The position numbers and the translations under genes were made by a program. A stretch of DNA of 8,644 nt from Fulvivirga aurantia (GTDB lineage: Bacteria > Bacteroidota > Bacteroidia > Cytophagales > Cyclobacteriaceae): NCBI RefSeq assembly GCF_009711475.1, contig NZ_SMMD01000798.1, forward strand, positions 1-8,644, given 5' to 3'. Positions 1 to 6,246 of the stretch are shown one piece after another; position 1 is the first letter of the stretch; each line of letters starts with the position of its first letter. The notes under the pieces are model-generated. The model ran no database searches and was not told the DNA's origin. It saw only the letters and a program-made list of their open reading frames with translations.

Positions 1-30
1 AAAGTTCTCTCGACTTCGCTCGAGATGACA
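1..30. repeat. Short palindromic intergenic repeat, Bacteroidota type
   Basis: Bases 8-13 (TCTCGA) and 20-25 (TCGAGA) form a perfect 6-bp inverted repeat around the loop CTTCGC, and ATGACA follows. From memory, very similar sequences (TCTCGAC-TTCGCTCGAGATGACA and relatives) occur in many copies between genes in Bacteroidota. The element sits in non-coding DNA downstream of the minus-strand gene at 161-409 and may continue left of the window. It could be a REP-like element or part of a transcription stop. It has no T-run, so I do not call it a terminator. Confidence 0.55.
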
Positions 31-160
31 ATTACTATGTCGGAGGTAGTGACTCAAGGCTCAACGCTTAGCGCTCGTAGCTAGTGGCATCCGTCATCGG
101 TAGTTCAACTATAAGAGAACGATGAATCTCGAATCAGGCGGAATACTACTTAACCCTAAC
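31..160. other. Non-coding stretch with no recognised feature
   Basis: No plausible gene is seen on either strand. The stretch lies between the palindromic repeat and the stop codon of the gene at 161-409. The short inverted motif CGC-TTA-GCG near 65-73 is too small to interpret. There is no tRNA-like fold and no clear terminator for the minus-strand gene. Confidence 0.5.
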
Positions 161-409
161 TTAAGATGCCTGCCTATTTTCCATTGCGATGATTTGCTGT
201 GAAGCAAAAGTGGGATCATAGTTATTATAAAAACCCGAGAGAATGCGATGAGCTATGTGGGAGTAAATCAGCTCCTCATCAGACTTACCTTCTTTGCCTA
301 ACCAGAAAACACGTCTTGGGTGTTTCTTCATGTCTTCAATATATGCAACAGCTTTCTGATATTGCTCCTTAGTGTAGGTAAGCTTAAAAGTAGTTTCTAC
401 CGTAGGCAT
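161..409 (-). CDS. Small hypothetical protein, 82 aa
   Basis: I do not recognise this protein. It is a soluble, charged 82-residue product with no signal peptide, membrane segment or cysteine. The N-terminal half is Lys/Glu-rich and probably helical (KEQYQKAVAYIEDMKK). A central basic and aromatic patch (HPRRVFW) is followed by a second probable helix (DEELIYSHIAHRIL). This amphipathic pattern resembles a real small protein more than a chance frame. The gene runs away from the nitrilase, and the two starts are 74 bp apart. Only a weak, A-rich leader precedes ATG, which is common in Bacteroidota. No promoter matching TTTG/TAnnTTTG is clear. It could be a lineage-specific protein or, less likely, a spurious frame. 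Confidence 0.55.
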   Translation of the reverse strand: MPTVETTFKLTYTKEQYQKAVAYIEDMKKHPRRVFWLGKEGKSDEELIYSHIAHRILSGFYNNYDPTFASQQIIAMENRQAS

Positions 410-483
410 CTTTTGAGAGATTAATTGACAATTTTTACACTTTTGATAACACGATTTAAGTTCAAAAAGTTGATTTTTAAACT

Positions 484-1422
484 ATGGGAAGAAAAGTAAA
501 AGTAGCCATAGCACAGTACGAAGCTGAACATTCCAACTTAGAAAAAAGCCTGCAGAAGTTAGAGTCGATTGTAATTTCAGCAAAAAAAGACGGAGTAGGG
601 TTACTTGTTTTCGGAGAAACATGGCTGTCTGGCTACCCTGCATGGTTAGACCATTGCCCTGAAGTAGCTCAATGGGACAATGAGTCTGTAAAAAGTGCTT
701 TTCTTAAACTGAGACAAAGCAGTGTAGAAATTGGTGATAAACACACAAATTTTATTGCTAAGCTGGCGAAAACCCACAAGCTAAATATTGTAATTGGTGT
801 AAATGAAAAGGTAAGTGAAGGGCCTGGTAATGGCACTATTTATAATGCCTTACTTACTTTTAATATTGAAGGACAACTCACCAACCACCACCGTAAGTTG
901 ATGCCCACTTTTACTGAAAAGATGCTTTACGGTCAGGGTGATGCGCATGGCTTAAATGCACCTAATACCTCCGTAGGCAGAGTAGGAGGTCTCATTTGTT
1001 GGGAACACTGGATGCCCCTAGCCAGACAAGCTATGCACAATGAAGCAGAAGATATACATGTTGCCGTCTGGCCTACTGTTTTTGAGCGGCATCAGATCGC
1101 CAGCAGGCAGTATGCTTTTGAAGGAAGGTGCTTTGTTCTAGCTGCCGGTCAATTGCTAAAAGCCTCTGATTTCCCGGACGAGCTTAAGTTGCCAGATTAT
1201 TTGGAGAAAAATCCTGAGCAACTGGTTTGCAACGGAGGTAGCTGTATCATCAACCCAAAAGGTGAGTATATAATTGAGCCAATTTTTGATAAAGAAACAC
1301 TCTTAACTGCAGAGATTGATCTGGACGATAGAGTAAAAGAACAAATGACCCTTGATGTAACCGGCCATTATCAAAGAGATGATATTTTTGATTTTAAGGT
1401 GAATAAAACCAGGAAAGATTGA
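484..1422 (+). CDS. Nitrilase (carbon-nitrogen hydrolase superfamily, nitrilase branch)
   Basis: This cytosolic enzyme is predicted to hydrolyse an organic nitrile to a carboxylic acid and ammonia; the substrate cannot be read from sequence. The 312-residue length fits one nitrilase domain. The Glu-Lys-Cys triad is visible: E45 in VFGETWLSGYP, K138 in HHRKLMPT, and C172 in GGLICWEHW. The second conserved Glu is E145, in PTFTEK. The motif SRQYAFEGRCFVLAAG (from residue 207) and the C-terminal DVTGHYQRDDIF (291-302) are typical of true nitrilases rather than of omega-amidase or NAD synthetase branches. A cyanide dihydratase or an arylacetonitrilase are alternatives within the same branch. It starts at an ATG behind an A/T-rich leader. 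Its stop overlaps the TTG start of the next gene, so the two are probably co-transcribed and translationally coupled. Confidence 0.9.
   Translation: MGRKVKVAIAQYEAEHSNLEKSLQKLESIVISAKKDGVGLLVFGETWLSGYPAWLDHCPEVAQWDNESVKSAFLKLRQSSVEIGDKHTNFIAKLAKTHKLNIVIGVNEKVSEGPGNGTIYNALLTFNIEGQLTNHHRKLMPTFTEKMLYGQGDAHGLNAPNTSVGRVGGLICWEHWMPLARQAMHNEAEDIHVAVWPTVFERHQIASRQYAFEGRCFVLAAGQLLKASDFPDELKLPDYLEKNPEQLVCNGGSCIINPKGEYIIEPIFDKETLLTAEIDLDDRVKEQMTLDVTGHYQRDDIFDFKVNKTRKD
1411..1421 (+). promoter_or_regulatory. Shine-Dalgarno-like site deciding a TTG start
   Basis: AGGAAAGA (1411-1418) lies directly upstream of TTG at 1419-1421, within the last codons of the nitrilase. It is the best Shine-Dalgarno-like match before any start in the window. 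The nitrilase stop TGA (1420-1422) overlaps the start codon, which suggests re-initiation by terminating ribosomes. Confidence 0.5.
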
Positions 1423-1919
1423 CGGTATACTCACATGCATACGTAAACCTCTTTTCCAGTTGGCGTTTTCTGGGTTTGTTGCTAATAGTAGCAGGTTTGT
1501 TTGTAGCAACTACTCCCATGTTTTTTGCCATCAGCTATAGCGCCAAATTGATTTTGGTAAGCAGCATTTCTTTTTTCCTCGGTGTCTTTTTGGCCTTCTC
1601 TTATGAGGGCCTTCAATTAGACTTTGTAAACAAAAGAAAGCGTGAATTCACTTCCGTTTTAGGATTGAAATTTGGAGAATGGGTAGGCATAGAGCACCTT
1701 ACTACACTCTCAATATCAAGCCACAGTCGATTGGCTCAAAATACTCCTAATGGAATAACCCCAACACTTTCTGCGGTTGAGACCCTGTTCAAAATAACGG
1801 CTCATTCCACCCACAGCAAAGTATTTACGCTGTGGTTTCATAAGAAAGAAAAAGCCAGACAACTCGGAAACCTGATGTCTGGCCATTTTAATGTATCCCT
1901 CCAAGAGCACTTGGATTAG
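1419..1919 (+). CDS. Two-helix membrane protein with a C-terminal PH-like region, TTG start
   Basis: This 166-residue protein has two predicted membrane helices (about 17-38 and 42-61) and a soluble tail of about 100 residues. The tail has a basic stretch (NKRKREF) followed by VLGLKFGEWVGIEHL and strand-like segments. I recall similar small proteins in many Bacteroidota with the pattern KxREY...GIKFGxW; the tail resembles a bacterial PH-like fold, but that is inference and the function is unknown. TTG is chosen because this frame has a stop at 1404-1406 and no earlier start, AGGAAAGA lies directly before TTG, and the start overlaps the nitrilase stop (TTGA). The next in-frame ATG (1518) would delete most of helix 1. 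It is probably coupled to the nitrilase, and its 3' end lies inside a terminator hairpin. Confidence 0.75.
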   Translation: MTVYSHAYVNLFSSWRFLGLLLIVAGLFVATTPMFFAISYSAKLILVSSISFFLGVFLAFSYEGLQLDFVNKRKREFTSVLGLKFGEWVGIEHLTTLSISSHSRLAQNTPNGITPTLSAVETLFKITAHSTHSKVFTLWFHKKEKARQLGNLMSGHFNVSLQEHLD

Positions 1920-1927
1920 GGTTGTTT
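1897..1927 (+). terminator. Probable intrinsic terminator of the nitrilase operon
   Basis: CCAAG (1901-1905) pairs with CTTGG (1910-1914) across the loop AGCA. An outer CCCT (1897-1900) pairs with AGGG (1918-1921), leaving a 3-nt bulge. TTGTTT follows at 1922-1927, and another T-run lies at 1933-1938. The hairpin covers the final codons and the stop of the two-helix protein and reaches into the 6-bp gap before the facing gene. On the minus strand no T-run follows it, so it should act on plus-strand transcripts. Confidence 0.5.
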
Positions 1928-2978
1928 ATGAATTTTTTAGAGACTTCATATCAATTACAAAGCGATATTTCACATCTGATTTTTGCATTCTTTTATACGC
2001 ATCATTGATATTCTGCATATCAATCATCTCAATATCAGAAACGATATTATGCTCTCCGCAGAAATCAAGCATGTCCTGTGTTTCTTTTATACCGCCAATC
2101 AGTGAACCTGCCACACGTTTTCTACCCATAATTACACCACCACCATGCATAGGATCAAGTGGCTCAATAGCTCCTACCAGACACATAGTACTATCACGTT
2201 TCAATAAACCTAAATAAGGGTTCATATCATGACCGACAGGAATGGTATTCAGCAAAAAGTCAAACGAACCTGCATGTTTATCCATTTGCTCTTCGTCTTT
2301 GGAAATAAGTACCTCATCTGCACCTAGCTTTTTGGCATCTTCGCTTTTTCCGGGAGAGGTGGTGATCATCACGACATGAGCGCCCATAGCATTGGCAAAC
2401 TTTATACCCATGTGACCTAGACCACCGAGCCCGATAACACCAACTTTGTCACCTTTTTTCACATTCCAGTGCTTAAGCGGTGAATACGTAGTGATACCCG
2501 CACACAATAATGGAGCTGCACCTTTAGAATCTATATTTTCCGGCACTTTAAGTACAAACTCTTTGTCTACTACTACCTGCTCTGAATAACCACCAAAAGT
2601 ATGGCCACCAAGGTGTGGATCAGGGCTATTGTAAGTGAAAGTTGCTCCGTTTTCGCAGAACTGCTCTAAATCATCTTTACATGCGCTGCACTCCTGACAA
2701 GAGTCTACCATACAACCCACACCCACTAGGTCTCCTTCTTTGAAATCCTTTACGTTTTCTCCGACCTCTAAAACTTTACCGATAATTTCATGGCCTGGTA
2801 CAACTGGGTATCGTGAGTTTTTCCAATCGTTTTTTACCTGATGTAAATCACTGTGACAAACACCACAGTACAAAATATCAATTTTTACATCATCTGCCTT
2901 AGTACCTCTTCGTTCTAGTTCAAAGGGTTTTAAATCTTCTTCCGCTGATTTAGCGGCATATGCTTTTACTTGAGTCAT
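1926..2978 (-). CDS. Zinc-dependent NAD(P) alcohol dehydrogenase, YahK/CAD type
   Basis: This medium-chain dehydrogenase/reductase is predicted to interconvert aldehydes and primary alcohols in the cytosol. Its 350 residues match the cinnamyl-alcohol-dehydrogenase-like branch (E. coli YahK, plant CAD). Catalytic zinc ligands are C41 (GVCHSDLH), H63-E64 (PGHE) and C159 (LLCAG). The structural zinc set is C94, C97, C100 and C108. The Rossmann loop GLGGLG is at 183-188. After the second strand, TTSPGK replaces an acidic residue, which favours NADPH over NADH; this is an inference from known family members. It starts at ATG with AAAGATAA one base upstream. It appears monocistronic, is divergent from the carboxylase homologue, and converges on the nitrilase operon with a 6-bp stop-to-stop gap. 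Confidence 0.93.
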   Translation of the reverse strand: MTQVKAYAAKSAEEDLKPFELERRGTKADDVKIDILYCGVCHSDLHQVKNDWKNSRYPVVPGHEIIGKVLEVGENVKDFKEGDLVGVGCMVDSCQECSACKDDLEQFCENGATFTYNSPDPHLGGHTFGGYSEQVVVDKEFVLKVPENIDSKGAAPLLCAGITTYSPLKHWNVKKGDKVGVIGLGGLGHMGIKFANAMGAHVVMITTSPGKSEDAKKLGADEVLISKDEEQMDKHAGSFDFLLNTIPVGHDMNPYLGLLKRDSTMCLVGAIEPLDPMHGGGVIMGRKRVAGSLIGGIKETQDMLDFCGEHNIVSDIEMIDMQNINDAYKRMQKSDVKYRFVIDMKSLKNS

Positions 2979-3033
2979 TTTATCTTTGTTTGGTTATTAA
3001 AATGAATTGTGTTGAAGAATACTAACGGCCGCA

Positions 3034-3051
3034 GGTTGACCATTGTTAACC
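3034..3051. promoter_or_regulatory. Dyad in the divergent promoter region (possible operator)
   Basis: GGTTGAC (3034-3040) and GTTAACC (3045-3051) form 7-bp arms around CATT, with one position non-complementary in DNA. The dyad lies in the 167-bp gap between the divergent alcohol dehydrogenase and carboxylase starts, 56 bp from the former and 94 bp from the latter. Its location suits a regulator site for either gene. No regulator gene is in the window, and chance is possible. Confidence 0.3.
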
Positions 3052-3127
3052 AGTGAGCCCAATTATCTCATATTTGTCAGACGCTGTCATTTGAGGCATA
3101 TTAAGTTAATCAATAGAGCAGAAATTG

Positions 3128-3135
3128 TATTTTTG
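3128..3135 (+). promoter_or_regulatory. Candidate Bacteroidota -7 element (TAnnTTTG)
   Basis: TATTTTTG matches the Bacteroidota -7 consensus TAnnTTTG exactly. It ends 10 bp before the ATG of the gamma-carboxylase homologue at 3146. A clear TTTG -33 element at the usual distance is missing; only GTTAAT near 3105-3110 is close. If used, transcription would start within a few bases of the ATG and give an almost leaderless mRNA. The region is T-rich, so a chance match is possible. Confidence 0.3.
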
Positions 3136-3145
3136 GTTTAGTATT

Positions 3146-4486
3146 ATGCTCAAAGACAACAATATTTTATTCCGACAGGTCGACAACAGTCCATTGATCA
3201 TTTTTAGAATGTTTTTTGGCCTGCTTATTTTTCTTGAAGCCTGGGGAGCCATCGCCACCGGCTGGGTTTACCGGGCCTTTATAGAGCCTGATTATACTTT
3301 CCCTTTTATCGATTTACAGTTTCTGCAACCACTGCCTGGGTATGGTATGTATTTCTACTACATCATAATGGGTATTGCCGGTCTTATGGTAATGGTTGGT
3401 CTCTATTACCGGCTTGGTATAGGTATGTATACGGTCATGTGGTCTGCAGTCTATTTTATGCAGAAGACCAACTATAATAATCACTACTACCTGCTCATGC
3501 TCCTCTGTATGCTTATGTGTTTGGTGCCTGCCAACGCATATGCTTCATTTGACGCAAAAAGAAAACCGTCAATCAGAAGCTTAACCTGTCCACAGTGGTG
3601 TATCTGGCTTTTTGTTACTCAAATTACTCTCGTTTATATCTATGCTTCAATAGCCAAAATGTACCCGGACTGGTTGGAGGCAAGGCCTATTGCCATTTGG
3701 TTTGCCGGAAAAGCCGATTACCCTTTGGTTGGTGGCCTCTTGCAAGAGAGATGGCTGCAATACATGGTAGCATACGGAGGTATAGCCTTTGACCTGCTTA
3801 TAGCCCCAGGCCTCATTTGGAAGAAAACACGGAAAGCCGCTTTCTTTGCATCGATCTTCTTTCACCTTTTTAATTCAGCCATTTTCCAGGTAGGTATATT
3901 TCCTTATATGGGTATCGCATGGGCTGTATTTTTCTTTGAACCAGAAAAAATCAGGGCTTTGTTCTTTAAAAGAAAGCCAAAAGCTTCTTTGGACACTACC
4001 CTACAAACCTCTGTCAGCTGGAAAAATAAACTTATTGTTTACGGCCTGGGCATCTACTTTATTGTTCAACTCATATTGCCTATCCGTCATCATTTCATAC
4101 CTGGTAATGTTTTTTGGACTGAAGAGGGTCATCGCTTATCATGGCGCATGATGTTACGGGCTAAGTATGGCTCAGTTTTCTTTACCATAAAAGACAATGA
4201 AAAAAATGAAACCTGGAGGGTAGCACCAAGTGAGCTACTTACTGCCAAGCAGTCGAGGTCTATTGCTACCCGACCGGACATGTGCTGGCAGTTTGTGCAG
4301 ATACTAAAAGAAAAATATGCTAAGGAAGGCAAAACCGATATTTCGATTTATGCCCACAGCAGTGTAAACCTCAACGGTAAAAAAAGACAACCACTATATA
4401 AAAAGGAAGTCGATTTGGCACAGGTAGAATGGCACCGCTTTAAGCATGCCGATTGGCTTACTGACTATGATGACTCACCAATGTAG
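3146..4486 (+). CDS. Vitamin K-dependent gamma-carboxylase homologue (HTTM-domain membrane protein)
   Basis: This is a bacterial relative of animal GGCX, which converts protein Glu to gamma-carboxy-Glu using vitamin K hydroquinone, O2 and CO2. It has 446 residues from the ATG at 3146, with about eight or nine membrane helices in residues 17-314 and then a soluble domain. By remembered alignment to human GGCX, KTNYNNHYYL keeps the H160 equivalent (H113), and YASIAKMYPDW keeps the catalytic-base K218 equivalent (K171). GGIAFDL and FHLFNSAIFQVGIFPY (H240) also match. The C-terminal block EGHRLSWRMMLR (328-339) and later RPDMCWQF are typical of bacterial members. A TTG start at 3125 is possible but would overlap the candidate promoter, so ATG is preferred. 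The physiological substrate is unknown; menaquinol is a plausible cofactor. It is monocistronic, and its 3' end overlaps the facing hydrolase gene by 29 bp. Confidence 0.88.
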   Translation: MLKDNNILFRQVDNSPLIIFRMFFGLLIFLEAWGAIATGWVYRAFIEPDYTFPFIDLQFLQPLPGYGMYFYYIIMGIAGLMVMVGLYYRLGIGMYTVMWSAVYFMQKTNYNNHYYLLMLLCMLMCLVPANAYASFDAKRKPSIRSLTCPQWCIWLFVTQITLVYIYASIAKMYPDWLEARPIAIWFAGKADYPLVGGLLQERWLQYMVAYGGIAFDLLIAPGLIWKKTRKAAFFASIFFHLFNSAIFQVGIFPYMGIAWAVFFFEPEKIRALFFKRKPKASLDTTLQTSVSWKNKLIVYGLGIYFIVQLILPIRHHFIPGNVFWTEEGHRLSWRMMLRAKYGSVFFTIKDNEKNETWRVAPSELLTAKQSRSIATRPDMCWQFVQILKEKYAKEGKTDISIYAHSSVNLNGKKRQPLYKKEVDLAQVEWHRFKHADWLTDYDDSPM

Positions 4487-5486
4487 TATCTGAAGGCTTT
4501 GCCTTTAAACCCATCACATCTTCGAGAAAACTGAATGTTTCCTGCTTTACGCCATCAAGGTCTTCACTTGTGAAATGTGATGCTATTACATGGTGGCCTG
4601 CTTCCGGAAAAGCTACTTTCACTTTGCTTTCATCAGGGGTTCCAAGCTGGTCGTACATGTCTAGCATGGCTTCTACTGATACTACGTCATCTTGTTGCTC
4701 TTCATTTTTATAATAGTAGCCTAGAAAAACCGGTTGGTTTACGGCATTAAATGTTTCTTTTGTCATAGTCTCGCTTACCAACTCTTGCAGGTGCGTAAGA
4801 GCTTCCAGTCGGTATTTGTTCGTCCAGTATTGTAAACGTGGTGAGTCTATTTCCCATTGGTGGTAATCGCCTCCAATTACAGTTCTGGCAATTTGTAGAC
4901 CCCAAGGTTTATTTAGTAATACAGAAGTACCGTCTTTGATTTCAACATTTGGTGAATAAAGTACTAACCCGGCTATATCTTCATCCTGACTTGCTAAATA
5001 AAGTCCCATAGTGCCTCCTGTTGAGGTGGCCACGACAATCACCTTTTCTCCCAGTTTCTTACCAACGGCTATGGCTTGCCTGGCAGATTGCATAAGTGAA
5101 GTAGCCGTAACGTCCAGCATCGGCTCCTCTTCTTTTAGACCATGCCCTGAGAGTCGGGTAAGGTACAAGTTAAGCCCGTAACGCGCGGCAATCTCTTCAT
5201 GCAGCGGATCTCCTTCCTCCTGGCTAGCAGACCAACCGTGTAGATAAACCAGGCTGTATGGCGTTTTACTTTTTGAGGTATCAGCCCAAACTATTCTGGC
5301 CTCGTTGTCTGGTTTAATTTTCTCATTGCCTTTCTCCTCTAATTCTATCTGCACCGAGAGCTGACTCAAATTACTGGTAGGCTCCATTATCGGAGCATCA
5401 AGATTTGGTTCTGCAACGCGCGGCCCCAGCAAATAGAAGGTGACTAATGGTAGGATGATTAGGAGCGGAATTGTAATTTTCTTCAT
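4458..5486 (-). CDS. Exported or membrane-anchored alpha/beta hydrolase (serine esterase/lipase-like)
   Basis: This 342-residue serine hydrolase has a hydrophobic N-terminal segment (residues 5-20) with no clear cleavage site, so it is probably a signal anchor and the enzyme acts in the periplasm. The oxyanion region is YLHGW (81-85). The nucleophile is S155 in ATSTGG, an AxSxG variant of the usual GxSxG. D266 or D267 in NEEQQDDVVSV is the likely acid, and H298 or H299 in EAGHHVIAS the base. Conserved KPDNEARIVWAD (58-69) marks a family common in Bacteroidota, related to monoacylglycerol lipase and carboxylesterases; the substrate is not predictable. It starts 12 bp after the YciI-like gene and is probably co-transcribed with it. 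AAAGATTA lies 6 bp before ATG and overlaps the upstream stop. Confidence 0.87.
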   Translation of the reverse strand: MKKITIPLLIILPLVTFYLLGPRVAEPNLDAPIMEPTSNLSQLSVQIELEEKGNEKIKPDNEARIVWADTSKSKTPYSLVYLHGWSASQEEGDPLHEEIAARYGLNLYLTRLSGHGLKEEEPMLDVTATSLMQSARQAIAVGKKLGEKVIVVATSTGGTMGLYLASQDEDIAGLVLYSPNVEIKDGTSVLLNKPWGLQIARTVIGGDYHQWEIDSPRLQYWTNKYRLEALTHLQELVSETMTKETFNAVNQPVFLGYYYKNEEQQDDVVSVEAMLDMYDQLGTPDESKVKVAFPEAGHHVIASHFTSEDLDGVKQETFSFLEDVMGLKAKPSDTTLVSHHSQ

Positions 5487-5498
5487 TGTGTGTAATCT

Positions 5499-6155
5499 TT
5501 ATTCGCAAAAAGAGCCTTTTCCAACCCATATTTTCTTTATCTCAGGAACAATAATTCCATTTTGTACTGAAGGATCATTCATAATAACCTGCGGCTCCAC
5601 CTCTCCATTTAATATTAAAACGCCACCATCTGAGTTAGAAAACACTCCTTCAGAAACTACATTGCCTGCTGCCACAATTTGGTCGATGTAATCATCATGT
5701 TGCTTAAAAAGTATTGGTGCTTGCTGCACATTAAATTTTGTGATCAACGTATTGTATCGCACAAAAGTATACGTAACAAACTCTGCATTAGAATCTATTT
5801 GACACGCCCCACCTACGCGAGGAGTCCACGGCAGTACTTCTATGCGATATCGGTTGGCTGCAATTGCAGGGTCAGTGGCAATCCATTTTTTTGCTTCTTT
5901 TGTAGAGTTGGTGTTCATAATAAAAATGCCTCCGCCTCCTTCAAACGGGCCTGCTACCAGTAGCTTATCCTCACTTGCCAGCTTTTGAATGTTCTCTAAA
6001 TGATACTTCTGTAGGCTGTCGACTTCATTTTTTGGTAGCTCTTCCTTGTCTGGGTTGGTATTTAAAAAAACATAGGAGTATTGCTGTGCCCAAGCTGTAG
6101 TTGAACCAAGCGCTAGAAGTGTACACAGCAACAAACTGTAGAATTTTTTCAACAT
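5499..6155 (-). CDS. Exported protein with two YciI-like domains
   Basis: The 218-residue product begins with a clear signal peptide (MLKKFYSLLLCTLLALG...AWA|QQ, cleavage after about residue 23). Two YciI-like domains follow. The first (about 27-110) has H52, LLVAGPFEGGGGIFI, then TDPAIAANRYRIEVLPW with D95. The second (about 127-212) has H153, VVSEGVFSNSDGGVLIL, and NDPSVQNG with D194. The spaced His and Asp-Pro are the conserved residues of YciI proteins, small dimeric proteins of uncertain activity; a tandem copy would give a pseudo-dimer in one chain. C118 and C217 could form a disulfide in the periplasm. The frame extends 13 codons further to an ATG at 6192-6194, but that start would bury the signal peptide, so 6155 is preferred. 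It is the first gene of a probable operon with the hydrolase. Confidence 0.8.
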   Translation of the reverse strand: MLKKFYSLLLCTLLALGSTTAWAQQYSYVFLNTNPDKEELPKNEVDSLQKYHLENIQKLASEDKLLVAGPFEGGGGIFIMNTNSTKEAKKWIATDPAIAANRYRIEVLPWTPRVGGACQIDSNAEFVTYTFVRYNTLITKFNVQQAPILFKQHDDYIDQIVAAGNVVSEGVFSNSDGGVLILNGEVEPQVIMNDPSVQNGIIVPEIKKIWVGKGSFCE

Positions 6156-6246
6156 GTTAATCTTTATATTTTGACTTACAGCTATCCGAAGCACTATTTT
6201 TCACGAGGCACAAAGTTTGGAATCTTTTAAATAAAGATAATTTATT

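Noticed and set aside
425..450. TTGACA (425-430) followed by GATAAC (445-450) as a sigma-70 promoter for the nitrilase
   Set aside because: The spacer is only 14 bp and the -10 match is poor. Bacteroidota use a different consensus, and no TAnnTTTG box is at the right distance.
1891..2217. Plus-strand open frame of 108 codons antisense to the alcohol dehydrogenase
   Set aside because: It overlaps a gene with complete zinc and NAD(P) motifs on the other strand, and its product has no recognisable features.
3595..4332. Alternative-frame and antisense open frames inside the carboxylase gene
   Set aside because: The carboxylase frame has conserved family motifs throughout, so the others are chance frames.
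4493..4505. Hairpin AAGGC-TTT-GCCTT just after the carboxylase stop as a plus-strand terminator
   Set aside because: The stem is 5 bp, only three Ts follow it (two of them inside the stem), and it lies in codons of the facing hydrolase gene. It is too weak to call.
5440..5963. Plus-strand open frames opposite the hydrolase and YciI-like genes
   Set aside because: They are antisense to genes with clear domains and signal peptides, and their products look like random translations.
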